Assembly (NCBI RefSeq): GCF_000374865.1
Contig: NZ_KB895465.1
Coordinates: forward strand, 1-64,000
DNA: 64,000 bases
Direction of reading: 5' to 3'
Origin: Arthrobacter sp. 135MFCol5.1
GTDB taxonomy: Bacteria; Actinomycetota; Actinomycetes; Actinomycetales; Micrococcaceae
The first letter of the stretch is position 1; every line of letters begins with the position of its first letter. The position numbers were made by a program, and so were the translations under genes. Under the pieces are notes generated by a model, which ran no database searches, was not told the origin of the DNA, and saw only the letters and a list, made by a program, of their open reading frames with translations. This document shows positions 8,154 through 16,683 of the stretch, piece by piece.

Positions 8154-9635
8154 CTACTTGGCCGGCAAGGTCAGATGTTCCAAAGCGGCCCGGGCGCCTC
8201 CCGAGTGAAGGTCGTGGAGGGCCTGCGTGTACGCCGCTGCGAAGCGTTTGTCGGTTTTCAGGGCACCGAAGATGTCTGGGTTGGAGACAAATGCCAGTGG
8301 GTCGTCGTACTGCATCGCAGCTGCTGCCATCAGTGGCTCTTTGAGCCTGTCCACGACGTCGATCGGGTGGCCTTGCTCATCCACACCCTCGGCGTAGCGG
8401 GCCCAACTGGCGACGATGGCAGCGGAGCGATGAATGTCGCCGCCTTGTTCAAGATTTTCGCGGATGACTGGAAGCAGCCATTTGGGAATCCTGTCAGAGC
8501 TCTCAGCGCACAGCCTTGCCAGGGTGTCCCGGACGTGTTCGTTGGAGAACCGCTCGATCAGTGTGTGCTTATAGGCCTCAAGGTCAACGCCGGGGACAGG
8601 GTGGAGCGTTGGGCTTGCCTCCTTGTCCATATAGTCGAGCAGGAACTGTGCGATTATCGGGTCTCGTGCCGCTTCATGGGCGTAGCGGTATCCGGCAAGG
8701 TAACCGAAGTAGCACATTCCCTGATGGCTGGCGTTCAGAAGCCTCAGCTTCATTAGTTCATAGGGTTCGACGTCCCGCACGAGCTGGACGCCGGCCTGGT
8801 CGAACGGCGGGCGGCCCAGGCTGAAGTGGTCTTCGAGGACCCATTGCTCAAAAGGCTCGCAGACAACAGGCCACTCATCGTTGGACCCGAATTCTTCGGC
8901 GATTGCGCTGCGGTCTGAGTCAGCGGTGGCCGGGGTGATGCGGTCCACCATGCTGTTCGGGAAAGGCACATGTCCGGTGATCCAGGCACCCATCTCCGGG
9001 TTTTTGAGCGTCGCGAATGCAGCGAACATCTTTCGGGCAACGTCGCCGTTGCCCTGAATGTTGTCGCACGACATGACGGTGAACGGCTCCAGGCCGCGGG
9101 CCCGCCTGCGGGCCAGGGCTTCGGTGACCAGACCGAAGACAGTTCGTGGTGCAGCGCCAGGTTTCAGGTCGTGGATCACATCGGGATTTTCCGCGTTGAA
9201 TTCACCCGTGAGGTGGTGGAAGTTGTAACCGCCCTCGGTGACAGTAAGGGAGACGATGCGGATTGGCGCCGATGCCATCTTCTCGATAACGGCCTCCGGG
9301 TCTTCGGGTGCGTAGAGGTACTCGATGATGGAGCCGATGACGCGGCTGTCCCGGCTGCCGTCAGGATTCTTGACCGTAAGGGTGTAGAGGCAGTCCTGTT
9401 TGTCCATGACCTGCTTCATGCGGGCATCGGCGGGAAGCACTCCAATCCCGGTGATGGCCCACTCCAGGGCGTGGCCGGCGTTCATCAGCCGGTCCAGGTA
9501 CATGGCTTGATGCGCGCGGTGGAAGCCTCCCACGCCGAAGTGGACTATCCCGGAAGTGAGCGCCGTCCTGTCATACTGGGGCGTCGTCAATGACATGGGC
9601 GCGGCAGCGATGGTCTTGTTGTTTAGGTCCTGCAC
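8154..9635 (-). CDS. Mannitol dehydrogenase family protein (polyol 2-dehydrogenase)
   Basis: A 493-residue member of the long-chain mannitol dehydrogenase family (mannitol 2-dehydrogenase, fructuronate and tagaturonate reductases). The Rossmann strand IVHFGVGGFHRAHQ is near residue 30; ITPATADSD and the catalytic-lysine motif KLRLLNASHQ are in the C-terminal domain. It would oxidise D-mannitol or a related alditol to the ketose with NAD. The start is a GTG four bases after the kinase stop; an ATG 13 codons later has no ribosome site. The kinase and ABC transporter neighbours support a polyol role over a uronate role. Confidence 0.85.
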   Translation of the reverse strand: MQDLNNKTIAAAPMSLTTPQYDRTALTSGIVHFGVGGFHRAHQAMYLDRLMNAGHALEWAITGIGVLPADARMKQVMDKQDCLYTLTVKNPDGSRDSRVIGSIIEYLYAPEDPEAVIEKMASAPIRIVSLTVTEGGYNFHHLTGEFNAENPDVIHDLKPGAAPRTVFGLVTEALARRRARGLEPFTVMSCDNIQGNGDVARKMFAAFATLKNPEMGAWITGHVPFPNSMVDRITPATADSDRSAIAEEFGSNDEWPVVCEPFEQWVLEDHFSLGRPPFDQAGVQLVRDVEPYELMKLRLLNASHQGMCYFGYLAGYRYAHEAARDPIIAQFLLDYMDKEASPTLHPVPGVDLEAYKHTLIERFSNEHVRDTLARLCAESSDRIPKWLLPVIRENLEQGGDIHRSAAIVASWARYAEGVDEQGHPIDVVDRLKEPLMAAAAMQYDDPLAFVSNPDIFGALKTDKRFAAAYTQALHDLHSGGARAALEHLTLPAK

Positions 9636-9639
9636 GTCG

Positions 9640-10641
9640 TCACCGGCCTTTCGCTGAAGCTATGGCGGACAGCGGTCCGAGCTCATCCATGTGGGGTGGG
9701 TTGGCACCTGGCCTGGAACAGGTGATTGCCGCGGCCCGGTTGGCGTAAGCGACAAGAGCATGGAGCTCACCGGCGCCCAACATCTGCAGTCGTTGCCTTC
9801 CCGCTGCCCCGAGTGCTTCAAGCTGGGCAAGGCCTGCGATGAGGGCGGCCATAAAGGAGTCGCCCGCCCCTACAGTGTCGGCTACGGTGACCGCTTCGGC
9901 TGTCATCTCTACCCGTTCCGTCCGGGTGATCAGGATGGGGCCGTCCGGGCCCCTGGTCAGGACGGCCATTGACGGTCCCAGGTCCAGCCAGGTGCGAAGG
10001 CTCTCCTCCGGCGTGCGGTCCGGGTACAGCCAGGCCAAGTCCTCATCGCTGGCCTTAACGAGATCGCTGACGGCGGTGAAGCGCTCCGCCTGCCTTCTTG
10101 CCGCACCCACGTCGGGACTGATGGAGGGCCGGCAGTTCGGGTCGAAACTGATGGTCGCCCGCTTCCCCGCTGCGCCCAGAAGACCGAGGACTGCCTGATC
10201 ACCCGGCGCGAGCAAGGCTGCGATTGATCCCGTATGGACATGATGGGACGTCTCGACTGCGGCCAGAGCCGGAAGCGTCGCGCCCGAGAGGTCCCAACTG
10301 ATGTCAAACTCATACGTGGCAGCGCCGTCAGCGGCCAGCGTTGCAGTGGCCCGGGACGTCGGTGCACTGCCGCCCCTGATGACCGTGACGCCGTTGGATT
10401 GGAGGTGCTCTTCGATCATCAGGCCGTACCGGTCATCATCGTAGTGCGTCACCAAATTGACGGCAGAGTTCAATCGTGACACTCCCACGGCTACGTTCAA
10501 GGGGCTTCCGCCAGGGTGCACGCGGGTGGGGGCTGCGTATCCGGCTTCGCTGATGATGTCGACCAGTGACTCGCCGATGACGGTGACGGTGACGCGTCCT
10601 TCACCGGAAAGCTGGATAGGGGTGGGGCTGGTGTCGGTCAT
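9640..10641 (-). CDS. PfkB-family carbohydrate kinase, probable fructokinase
   Basis: The 333-residue protein has the ribokinase/PfkB signatures: HPGGSPLNVAVGVSRL near the N-terminus and DTVGAGDSF with the catalytic Asp near residue 257, followed by a C-terminal substrate lid. GAGGAA precedes the ATG. In the operon it would phosphorylate the ketose (for example D-fructose) released by the two dehydrogenases. Fructokinase is the best reading; another hexose or pentulose specificity is possible. Confidence 0.8.
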   Translation of the reverse strand: MTDTSPTPIQLSGEGRVTVTVIGESLVDIISEAGYAAPTRVHPGGSPLNVAVGVSRLNSAVNLVTHYDDDRYGLMIEEHLQSNGVTVIRGGSAPTSRATATLAADGAATYEFDISWDLSGATLPALAAVETSHHVHTGSIAALLAPGDQAVLGLLGAAGKRATISFDPNCRPSISPDVGAARRQAERFTAVSDLVKASDEDLAWLYPDRTPEESLRTWLDLGPSMAVLTRGPDGPILITRTERVEMTAEAVTVADTVGAGDSFMAALIAGLAQLEALGAAGRQRLQMLGAGELHALVAYANRAAAITCSRPGANPPHMDELGPLSAIASAKGR

Positions 10642-10686
10642 GGCTGCTTCCTCGCAGTTTCTTCTTTTCGGGCCAGGAGTTGGACG

Positions 10687-11748
10687 CTATCGGCCCGGGT
10701 AAACCACGGCTTTGAGCTGGCCGGGCTGCTTTCCCGCCTTCAGCGCCGCTTCGGACTCGGCGAGGGGGAACTTTCCGGTGACCAGGATGTCCAGATCCAC
10801 CTTTCCGTCGGCGATCAGCTGGATCGCCAGTGGCCAGGTGTTGGTGTAGCGGAAGACCCCGGAGAGCCAGATTTCGCGGTTCTGGATATAGGAAACGGGT
10901 AGCTCGACGTCGTCGGCCCCCAGGCCCACCAGGATCACCCGGCCGGCCGGCGCCACGGCCTTGATCCCGGAACGGACCGCCTGCGGAGCGCCGGAGGCAT
11001 CGATGAAGGCGTCGACGTCAAGCCCCTCCACGCTGTCCGTCTTCGCGTTCAGCGCGTGCGTCGCCCCGTGCTGGAGGGCAAAGGCGAGCCGGTCCTCGGC
11101 GATGTCGGAGATGTAAATCTCGGTGGCGCCGAACGCCCGTGCCGCCTGGGCGGCGATGATGCCGATGGGGCCGGCGCCGGCGATCAGCACCCGGCTGCCG
11201 GGCCGGATTTCCGCGCGCTCGCAGGCCCACAGACCCACGGACAACGGTTCAATCAAGGCGGCCGCCTCGTCGCTGACGCTGTCCGGAATGTCGTAGGCGA
11301 AGTCGGACTGGATGGTGACGTATTCGGCGAACGCGCCGTCCACGGGCGGGGTGGCGTAGAACTTGATGTCCGGGCACAGGTTGTAGCGGCCGGCCTTGCA
11401 CTGCTTGCAGGTGCGGCAGGGCCGTTGGGGTTCGACGGCGACGCGGCTGCCAACGCGGGCCGGGTCGACGGCGCTTCCGACGGCGGTGATCCGGCCGGAG
11501 AGCTCGTGGCCCAGGATCAGCGGGTGGTCCACGACGTAGGGGCCGATCCGGCCGTGCTCGTAGTAGTGGACGTCGCTGCCGCAGACGCCGACGGCGGCGA
11601 CCTGCACCAGGACCTGGTCGGCGTCGATCTGCGGGAGGGGGAGGGTCTCCATGGCCATCTCGCCCTGGCTCTTCAGGATGTTGGCGCGCATCGTCTGCGG
11701 AAGTGCTGACGCTTCGACGGGCTGGGTCTGGCTTGTGGGTGTTGTCAT
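10687..11748 (-). CDS. Zinc-dependent polyol dehydrogenase (sorbitol/xylitol dehydrogenase type)
   Basis: A 353-residue medium-chain dehydrogenase. CGSDVHYYEHG and GHELSG give the catalytic zinc ligands; CRTCKQCKAGRYNLC supplies the four-cysteine structural zinc site; GAGPIG is the cofactor-binding turn. The YYEHG and FRYTN motifs are typical of sorbitol/xylitol dehydrogenases. GGAGG stands before the ATG. It lies between the ABC permeases and the kinase, so it probably oxidises an imported alditol to a ketose with NAD. Specificity between sorbitol, xylitol and others is not visible. Confidence 0.85.
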   Translation of the reverse strand: MTTPTSQTQPVEASALPQTMRANILKSQGEMAMETLPLPQIDADQVLVQVAAVGVCGSDVHYYEHGRIGPYVVDHPLILGHELSGRITAVGSAVDPARVGSRVAVEPQRPCRTCKQCKAGRYNLCPDIKFYATPPVDGAFAEYVTIQSDFAYDIPDSVSDEAAALIEPLSVGLWACERAEIRPGSRVLIAGAGPIGIIAAQAARAFGATEIYISDIAEDRLAFALQHGATHALNAKTDSVEGLDVDAFIDASGAPQAVRSGIKAVAPAGRVILVGLGADDVELPVSYIQNREIWLSGVFRYTNTWPLAIQLIADGKVDLDILVTGKFPLAESEAALKAGKQPGQLKAVVYPGR

Positions 11749-11786
11749 GTGAAGTATTCCTCCGGGTATCGAGGGGGTGGTGTGCG

Positions 11787-12722
11787 TTACTTGACCGCGC
11801 CGAGGGAGAGGCCCTGGACAAGTTTGTCTTGGGCGGCGAAGCCGGCGAACAGCACCGGGAGCGAGATGACGACGGCGGCGGCGCAGACTTTGGCGAGGAA
11901 GAGGCCTTGGCTGGAGACGAAGCCGGTGAGGAAGACCGGGGCGGTTCCTGCGACCACGCCGGTGAGGACGCGGGCCAGGAGCAGTTCGTTCCAGCTGAAG
12001 ATGAAGCAGATCAGGGCGGTGGCGGCGATGCCGGGCATCGCGACCGGCGCGATGATCTTGCGCAGGGTCAGCAGGAGGTTGGCGCCGTCAATCTGGGCGG
12101 CCTCCAGCATTTCGACGGGCACCTCGGCGAGGAAGGAGCGCATCATCCATACGGCGATGGGCAGGTTCATGGAGGTGTACATCAGGATCAGGAACCAGAT
12201 GTTGTCCAGCGCCCCGACGCTCTTGGCGAAGAGGTAGAGCGGCAGGATCGCCGCCACCACGGGCATCATCTTGGTGGAGAGGAAGAAGAACATCACGTCC
12301 GTCCACTTCTTCACCGGGCGGATGGACAGGGCGTACGCGGCGGGTATGGACAGGAGCAGGACCAGAACCGTGGACAGGACCGAGGCCATGGCGGAGTTGA
12401 TCAGCGGCGGCCACGGGCTGACACCGGAGCTCGCTCCGAAGAATTCCTGATAGGCATCCAGGTTGAGGTTCGCAGCGATGGAGGGCGGGTTGGTGGCGGC
12501 GTCGGTCTCCGAGTGGAAGGAGGTCAGGATCATCCAGAGGACAGGTGCTGCGAACAGCAGTGCCAGGAGCCAGGCAGCGATGCCGGCGGCGGTGCTGTTG
12601 CGGGTGGGATCCATCCGGGATTTGCCTCCGAACCGGCCGAGCCCCCGGCGACGGGTTCCGGTGTCCAGCGCGGTGGGACCTGCGGGCGTGTTGCGGGGTG
12701 CGGCAGGGCTGAGGGTGCTCAT
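11787..12722 (-). CDS. Carbohydrate ABC transporter permease (MalG type)
   Basis: A 311-residue inner-membrane permease with six predicted spans and the cytoplasmic EAA loop EAAQIDGANLLLTLRKIIAP, which contacts the ATPase. The N-terminal tail is long and arginine/glycine-rich before the first span. Its ATG overlaps the stop of the other permease by four bases (12719-12722). With the partner permease and the binding protein at 13749 it forms a CUT1-type sugar/polyol importer. No ATPase gene is in the operon. Confidence 0.9.
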   Translation of the reverse strand: MSTLSPAAPRNTPAGPTALDTGTRRRGLGRFGGKSRMDPTRNSTAAGIAAWLLALLFAAPVLWMILTSFHSETDAATNPPSIAANLNLDAYQEFFGASSGVSPWPPLINSAMASVLSTVLVLLLSIPAAYALSIRPVKKWTDVMFFFLSTKMMPVVAAILPLYLFAKSVGALDNIWFLILMYTSMNLPIAVWMMRSFLAEVPVEMLEAAQIDGANLLLTLRKIIAPVAMPGIAATALICFIFSWNELLLARVLTGVVAGTAPVFLTGFVSSQGLFLAKVCAAAVVISLPVLFAGFAAQDKLVQGLSLGAVK

Positions 12723-13687
12723 CGTGCTGCCTCTTTCTTGAAGAGCGAAAAGACGGTGCGGAGTGCGAAGGTGGCCACGATGATGGTGCCGATGACCACC
12801 ACGACGCCGGCGGCTGAGGCCAGGCCGTATTCATTGGCGAAGTAGAACGTCTGGTAGATGGCGTACGGCAGGTTTGCCGTGCCGAGCCCGCCGGAGGTGA
12901 GGGTGAAGACGGCGTCGAAGTTCTGCACGATGTAGATGGCGCCGAGCAGGCCACCCAGTTCCAGGTACTGGCGCAGGTGCGGCAGCGTCAGGTGCCGGAA
13001 GATGTCCCAGGGCGAGGCGCCGTCCATTTGCGCAGCTTCCACGGTGTCCATGGGCCGGGACTGCAGGCCGGCGAGCAGGATGAGCATCATGAAAGGGGTC
13101 CACTGCCAGACCAGGGACAGGACGACGGCGGTAAGGGGCGCCTGTGAGAGCAGGTCCGGCTGCGGGGGGTTGCTGCTGCCGAAGAGGGACCAGATCCAGG
13201 TCAGGATACCGTTGATGAGGCCGTACGTGGGGTTGAGCAGCGCGTGCTTCCAGACCAGGGCCGCGGCCACGGGGACCACCAGGAACGGGGCAATGAGCAG
13301 TGTCCGGGCCAGTCCGCGGCCGATGAACTTCTTGTCCAGCAGCAGCGCCAGGCCCAGCCCGATGAGCAGGCTGGCCAGGACCACCGAGACGGTCAGGACG
13401 ATGGTGGTGAAGATGGCCTGGCGCAGGTCGGCGTTGGTGAGGACCTGGATGTAGTTTTCAAACCCGGCGAACCCGGTCTGGTCCGGGCGGAGGCTGTTCC
13501 AGTTCAGGAACGAGATAATCAGCGTCACCACGAACGGAAGCTGGGTGACCACGATCAGGAAGACCAGGGCCGGCAGCAGCGGCGCACGCCGGGCCCACGC
13601 CAGGGCACGTTCGCGGGACCTGGCGTTTTTGGAAGGTTTGGTGGCGCTGTGCCCGGTGCGGGAAACGCGCGCTGTTGCTGTTGTCAT
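12719..13687 (-). CDS. Carbohydrate ABC transporter permease (MalF type)
   Basis: A 322-residue permease with six predicted spans and the loop EAAQMDGASPWDIFRHLTLP. ATG 13687 is chosen over an open upstream extension because the extension is proline-rich, crosses the intergenic hairpin and has no family similarity. It pairs with the MalG-type gene through an ATGA overlap. A strong hairpin lies between this gene and the upstream binding-protein gene. Confidence 0.88.
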   Translation of the reverse strand: MTTATARVSRTGHSATKPSKNARSRERALAWARRAPLLPALVFLIVVTQLPFVVTLIISFLNWNSLRPDQTGFAGFENYIQVLTNADLRQAIFTTIVLTVSVVLASLLIGLGLALLLDKKFIGRGLARTLLIAPFLVVPVAAALVWKHALLNPTYGLINGILTWIWSLFGSSNPPQPDLLSQAPLTAVVLSLVWQWTPFMMLILLAGLQSRPMDTVEAAQMDGASPWDIFRHLTLPHLRQYLELGGLLGAIYIVQNFDAVFTLTSGGLGTANLPYAIYQTFYFANEYGLASAAGVVVVIGTIIVATFALRTVFSLFKKEAAR

Positions 13688-13699
13688 GACGGCTCCTGC

Positions 13700-13735
13700 G
13701 GTCCTGTGGCCCACCGGAGGGTGGACCACAGGACC
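13700..13735 (-). promoter_or_regulatory. Intercistronic stem-loop between binding protein and permease genes
   Basis: GGTCCTGTGG (13700-13709) pairs with CCACAGGACC (13726-13735), and after one C/A mismatch CCACC pairs with GGTGG around a GGAG loop. This makes a 15-bp stem inside the 61-base gap between the binding-protein stop and the MalF start. Such hairpins in ABC operons commonly stabilise or partly terminate the message so that binding protein exceeds permease; here this is inferred. Confidence 0.65.
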
Positions 13736-13748
13736 GGTTGGTGGGTTG

Positions 13749-15098
13749 TTACTTCTTGTACTTGTCGCCGATTTTCTGGGCGGCTTCCTGGCCCTTGGCC
13801 AGCGCATCCGCGACAGAGCCTTGGCCGGCGATAGCAGAGCTCACGCCCTGAGAAACAGTGGTTCCGAGATCGGCGAACTCGGGGATACCGACGAACTGGA
13901 TGCCCACAACGGGACGTTCCTGCACACCAGGGTTCTTCGGATCCGCGTTCTGGATGGCAGTCCGTTCAGCCTGGAAGAACGGAGCGGCCTTCTGGAAGTC
14001 GGCGTTCTCATAGGTGGAGCTCCGCTTGCCGGAAGGAACCTTGGCCCAACCCAGCTTCGAGGCAACCAGTTCCTCGTACTTCTTCGAGCTGGCCCACGCG
14101 ATGAACTTGCCGGCAGCATCCTGCTTCTTGGACGCCGCTTGGACGCCCCATGACCACGTCCACAGCCAGCCGGAGGACTTGGTCTCCTTTACCGGCGCCT
14201 GGACGTAACCGATCTTGCCCTTGACCGGCGATCCGTCAGCTTCCAGAGCGCCTGCGGCCGAGGTTGCGTCGTACCACATGGCCACCTTGCTCTGGCTCAT
14301 GCTGTTCAGGCACTCGGTGAACCCTGCCTGTGCTGCGCCTGCCTCTCCGTGCTCGCGGACCAGTTTGGTGTAGAACTCGGTGGCGGCGGTGAACTCCGGT
14401 GCGTTGACCTTGGCGTTCCAGTCCTTGTCGAACCAAGTGCCGCCGAAGGTGTTAACCACGGTGGTGAGCGGTGCGAAGACCTGGCCCCAGCCGGGCTGGC
14501 CGCGCAGGCAGATGCCCTTCATGCCCGCGGCGGCGCCATCTGCCTTCGCCGCGAGGTCCGCCACCTGATCCCACGTCGGCTTTTCAGGCATGGTGAGGCC
14601 CTTGGAATCGAAAATGTCCTTCCGGTACATCAGGAAGGAGGACTCCCCATAGAAGGGTTCGCCGTAGAGTTTGCCGTCTTTGCCGGTGAGGGAAGCGGTG
14701 TACGCGGGGAGGATGTCGCTCTGGTTGAACTCGCTGTCCTTGGCCACATTGTCCAAGGGTGCCAGCCAATTGTTGGCGGAGTAGAACGGGATCTCGTAGT
14801 TGGAGAGGGACGCGACGTCGTATTGCCCGGCCTGGCTGGAGAACTCCTGGCTGATCTTGGCCCGGACATCGTTCTCAGGAAGCACGGTGTAGTTGACCTT
14901 GATCCCAGTGTCCTTGGTGAAGTTGTCCGCAGTGAGCTTCTGCAGGTCCTCCATCTGGGGGTTGTTGACCATCAGGACGTTGATGCTGTTCTGGTCACCG
15001 GCAGAGGATCCACCGCCGGCACCTGAACAGGCCGAAGCGGAAATGGCGATGCACAAAGCACCGGCCGCAAGCGAAGCAGCGCGCATTTTTGAGCGCAT
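13749..15098 (-). CDS. Extracellular polyol/sugar-binding lipoprotein of the ABC importer
   Basis: A 449-residue solute-binding protein of the sugar (type 1) family. A lipoprotein signal ends in SASAC with Cys24 as the lipidation site, followed by a Gly/Ser linker and the binding-protein fold; YGEPFYGESSFLMYRKDIF and GICLRGQPGWGQ are typical of sorbitol/mannitol-type binders. AGGAG is six bases before the ATG. It is the first gene of the seven-gene polyol operon, divergent from the AraC regulator at 15368. Confidence 0.88.
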   Translation of the reverse strand: MRSKMRAASLAAGALCIAISASACSGAGGGSSAGDQNSINVLMVNNPQMEDLQKLTADNFTKDTGIKVNYTVLPENDVRAKISQEFSSQAGQYDVASLSNYEIPFYSANNWLAPLDNVAKDSEFNQSDILPAYTASLTGKDGKLYGEPFYGESSFLMYRKDIFDSKGLTMPEKPTWDQVADLAAKADGAAAGMKGICLRGQPGWGQVFAPLTTVVNTFGGTWFDKDWNAKVNAPEFTAATEFYTKLVREHGEAGAAQAGFTECLNSMSQSKVAMWYDATSAAGALEADGSPVKGKIGYVQAPVKETKSSGWLWTWSWGVQAASKKQDAAGKFIAWASSKKYEELVASKLGWAKVPSGKRSSTYENADFQKAAPFFQAERTAIQNADPKNPGVQERPVVGIQFVGIPEFADLGTTVSQGVSSAIAGQGSVADALAKGQEAAQKIGDKYKK

Positions 15099-15237
15099 TA
15101 AGGACTCCTTTGTTCTTCATGGGGGTGCACAGTTACCGCGCCGGCTGCTATGCCAGAGAGCGAAACTGAAGCGGGTGATGGCTCCAAGAGGTTCGGTCCC
15201 GCTGATGTTCCTCAAGATTAGGCCGTGGCCCAGAACA

Positions 15238-15255
15238 CAACTAGCGTCCTAGTTG
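15238..15255. promoter_or_regulatory. Candidate operator in the polyol operon/AraC divergent promoter
   Basis: CAACTAG (15238-15244) and CTAGTTG (15249-15255) form a perfect 7-bp inverted repeat with a 4-base spacer. It lies midway in the 269-base gap between the binding-protein gene and the araC-type gene. A TAATCT element on the minus strand at about 15213-15218 could be the -10 of the polyol operon. This is the most likely binding site for the adjacent regulator, although AraC proteins more often use direct repeats. Confidence 0.5.
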
Positions 15256-15367
15256 CTATTTTCTGATACAAATCTGACACGTAGGCGCGTATGGGCGGCT
15301 AGTCTGGGAGAGCGGCTGGATGCAGCGCTCGCTCCCGTACTCGGGAACTTGATTTACGGAGAAAATA

Positions 15368-16282
15368 GTGACCAGCACCGATGAGGCTACGGCCCGTTTA
15401 GCCGAGAGACTGCTGGGCATTCGTGCCAACAGGGAAATAATCCCGCCGGATCCAAACCACTCGGTCCGGTGGCACCAGCACAGCTACCCCAGCCCGATCG
15501 CACGATGGAATTACCATCCTGAGTACGAAATCCATCTCATCCGTAAGGGCACCGGTAAATTCATCGTCGGTGATTACATCGGAACCTTCGAAGCCGGCCA
15601 CGTCTCCATCATCGGTTCCGGTCTCCCCCACGACTGGGTCAGCGACCTTGAGCCCGGCATTGCGTTGGAAAACCGGGATGCCGTCATTCAATTCGATGGC
15701 AACTGGGTCGAGCAGGCCGCTTCATTGGTGCCAGAACTGGCCGAGGTCAAACCGCTGTTGGAGCAATCCGCACGGGGAATTGAGTTCTTCGGGACCTCGG
15801 CCAAGGAGGCGGCCGAAGAAATCGAAGCTATGGGCGCCACCACGGGTCTCGCCCGCCTCCAGCACCTGTTTTCGCTGTTCAATATCCTTGCCAGCGCACC
15901 GGAACACGAGCGCCGTTACCTCGCGGAAGAATGGTTCAGACCCCAACTTGACGGGCGGGCGGCCGCGGTCGTCGACCTCGTCCTCGAGTATGTCTTCACC
16001 AACCATGCTGGCAACGTAAAACTATCCGAAGCCGCGGCCATGGTTGGTATGCAGGAAGCATCCTTCTCGAAGTACTTCAGGCGCGCCACCGGCCAGAACT
16101 TCAGCGATTTGGTCCGCAAACTGCGCCTGGCCCACGCGCGGCGCCTGCTGGAACGCACAGACAAGCCAATCTCCGACATCTGCTACGAGGTCGGCTTTAC
16201 TAATCTCTCAAACTTCAACAGGCACTTCCTTAACGACCTCGGGGAAACCCCGCGGAACTATCGCCGGCGCGTCACTAAGTGA
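15368..16282 (+). CDS. AraC-family transcriptional regulator of the polyol operon
   Basis: A 304-residue regulator. The N-terminal cupin-like sensing domain contains YHPEYEIHLIRKGTGKFIVGD and GSGLPHDW, which bind the sugar or polyol in relatives. The C-terminal double helix-turn-helix includes KLSEAAAMVGMQEASFSKYF and the AraC signature ISDICYEVGFTNLSNFNRHF. The start is a GTG with GGAG seven bases upstream. Divergent placement next to the polyol ABC operon makes it the likely activator. Confidence 0.88.
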   Translation: MTSTDEATARLAERLLGIRANREIIPPDPNHSVRWHQHSYPSPIARWNYHPEYEIHLIRKGTGKFIVGDYIGTFEAGHVSIIGSGLPHDWVSDLEPGIALENRDAVIQFDGNWVEQAASLVPELAEVKPLLEQSARGIEFFGTSAKEAAEEIEAMGATTGLARLQHLFSLFNILASAPEHERRYLAEEWFRPQLDGRAAAVVDLVLEYVFTNHAGNVKLSEAAAMVGMQEASFSKYFRRATGQNFSDLVRKLRLAHARRLLERTDKPISDICYEVGFTNLSNFNRHFLNDLGETPRNYRRRVTK

Positions 16283-16386
16283 TGGTCAGGCTTGCGCCTT
16301 GCCCCGGCAATACGTTGCCCACGGGCAGTCCTGGCGTGACGAGGCGCGGCTTGGGTTTTCACGCTGCCCGGCATCCTGGGCGCACG

Positions 16387-16683
16387 CTGACCGGTAATGG
16401 CGTCTGTTGCCGCTCCCGTGATTTCGTCGCAGTCATGGCCGAAGCCGGGATCACGCACAAGCACTCCTGCCCCTACCGGCCCCAACCGACGGCAAAGTGG
16501 GGCGGTTCAACCTCATCCTGCAAGAAGAATAGGGCTGCGCCACGGCCTACAGTCCAAGAGCCGAATGGAAATTCTGCTAACGGACATCATCGACGAGTAC
16601 GATCAGCGCAGGCTCCACACCGTACTCTACGGCGCCTCACCTGCCAGCCGTGTCACCAACCAATCGGTTTAGTACAGCTAGCG
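16387..16683 (+). mobile_element. Remnant of an IS481-family transposase
   Basis: From 16387 the frame gives LTGNG-CCRSRDF and then ITHKHSCPYRPQ, the region of the DDE core and the THK..PYRPQTNGK motif of IS481-type transposases. The pattern continues after a frameshift as RFNLILQEE, hits a stop (TAG), and reappears in a third frame as DQRRLHTVLYGASPASRVTN, the usual C-terminal end. The first two thirds of the transposase and both inverted repeats are not visible. The remnant abuts the aldo/keto reductase gene and marks the left edge of the oxidoreductase island. Confidence 0.75.

Noticed and set aside
11703..12845. Plus-strand open frame opposite the polyol dehydrogenase and permease
   Set aside because: Low-complexity Gly/Glu/His composition, antisense to clear genes.
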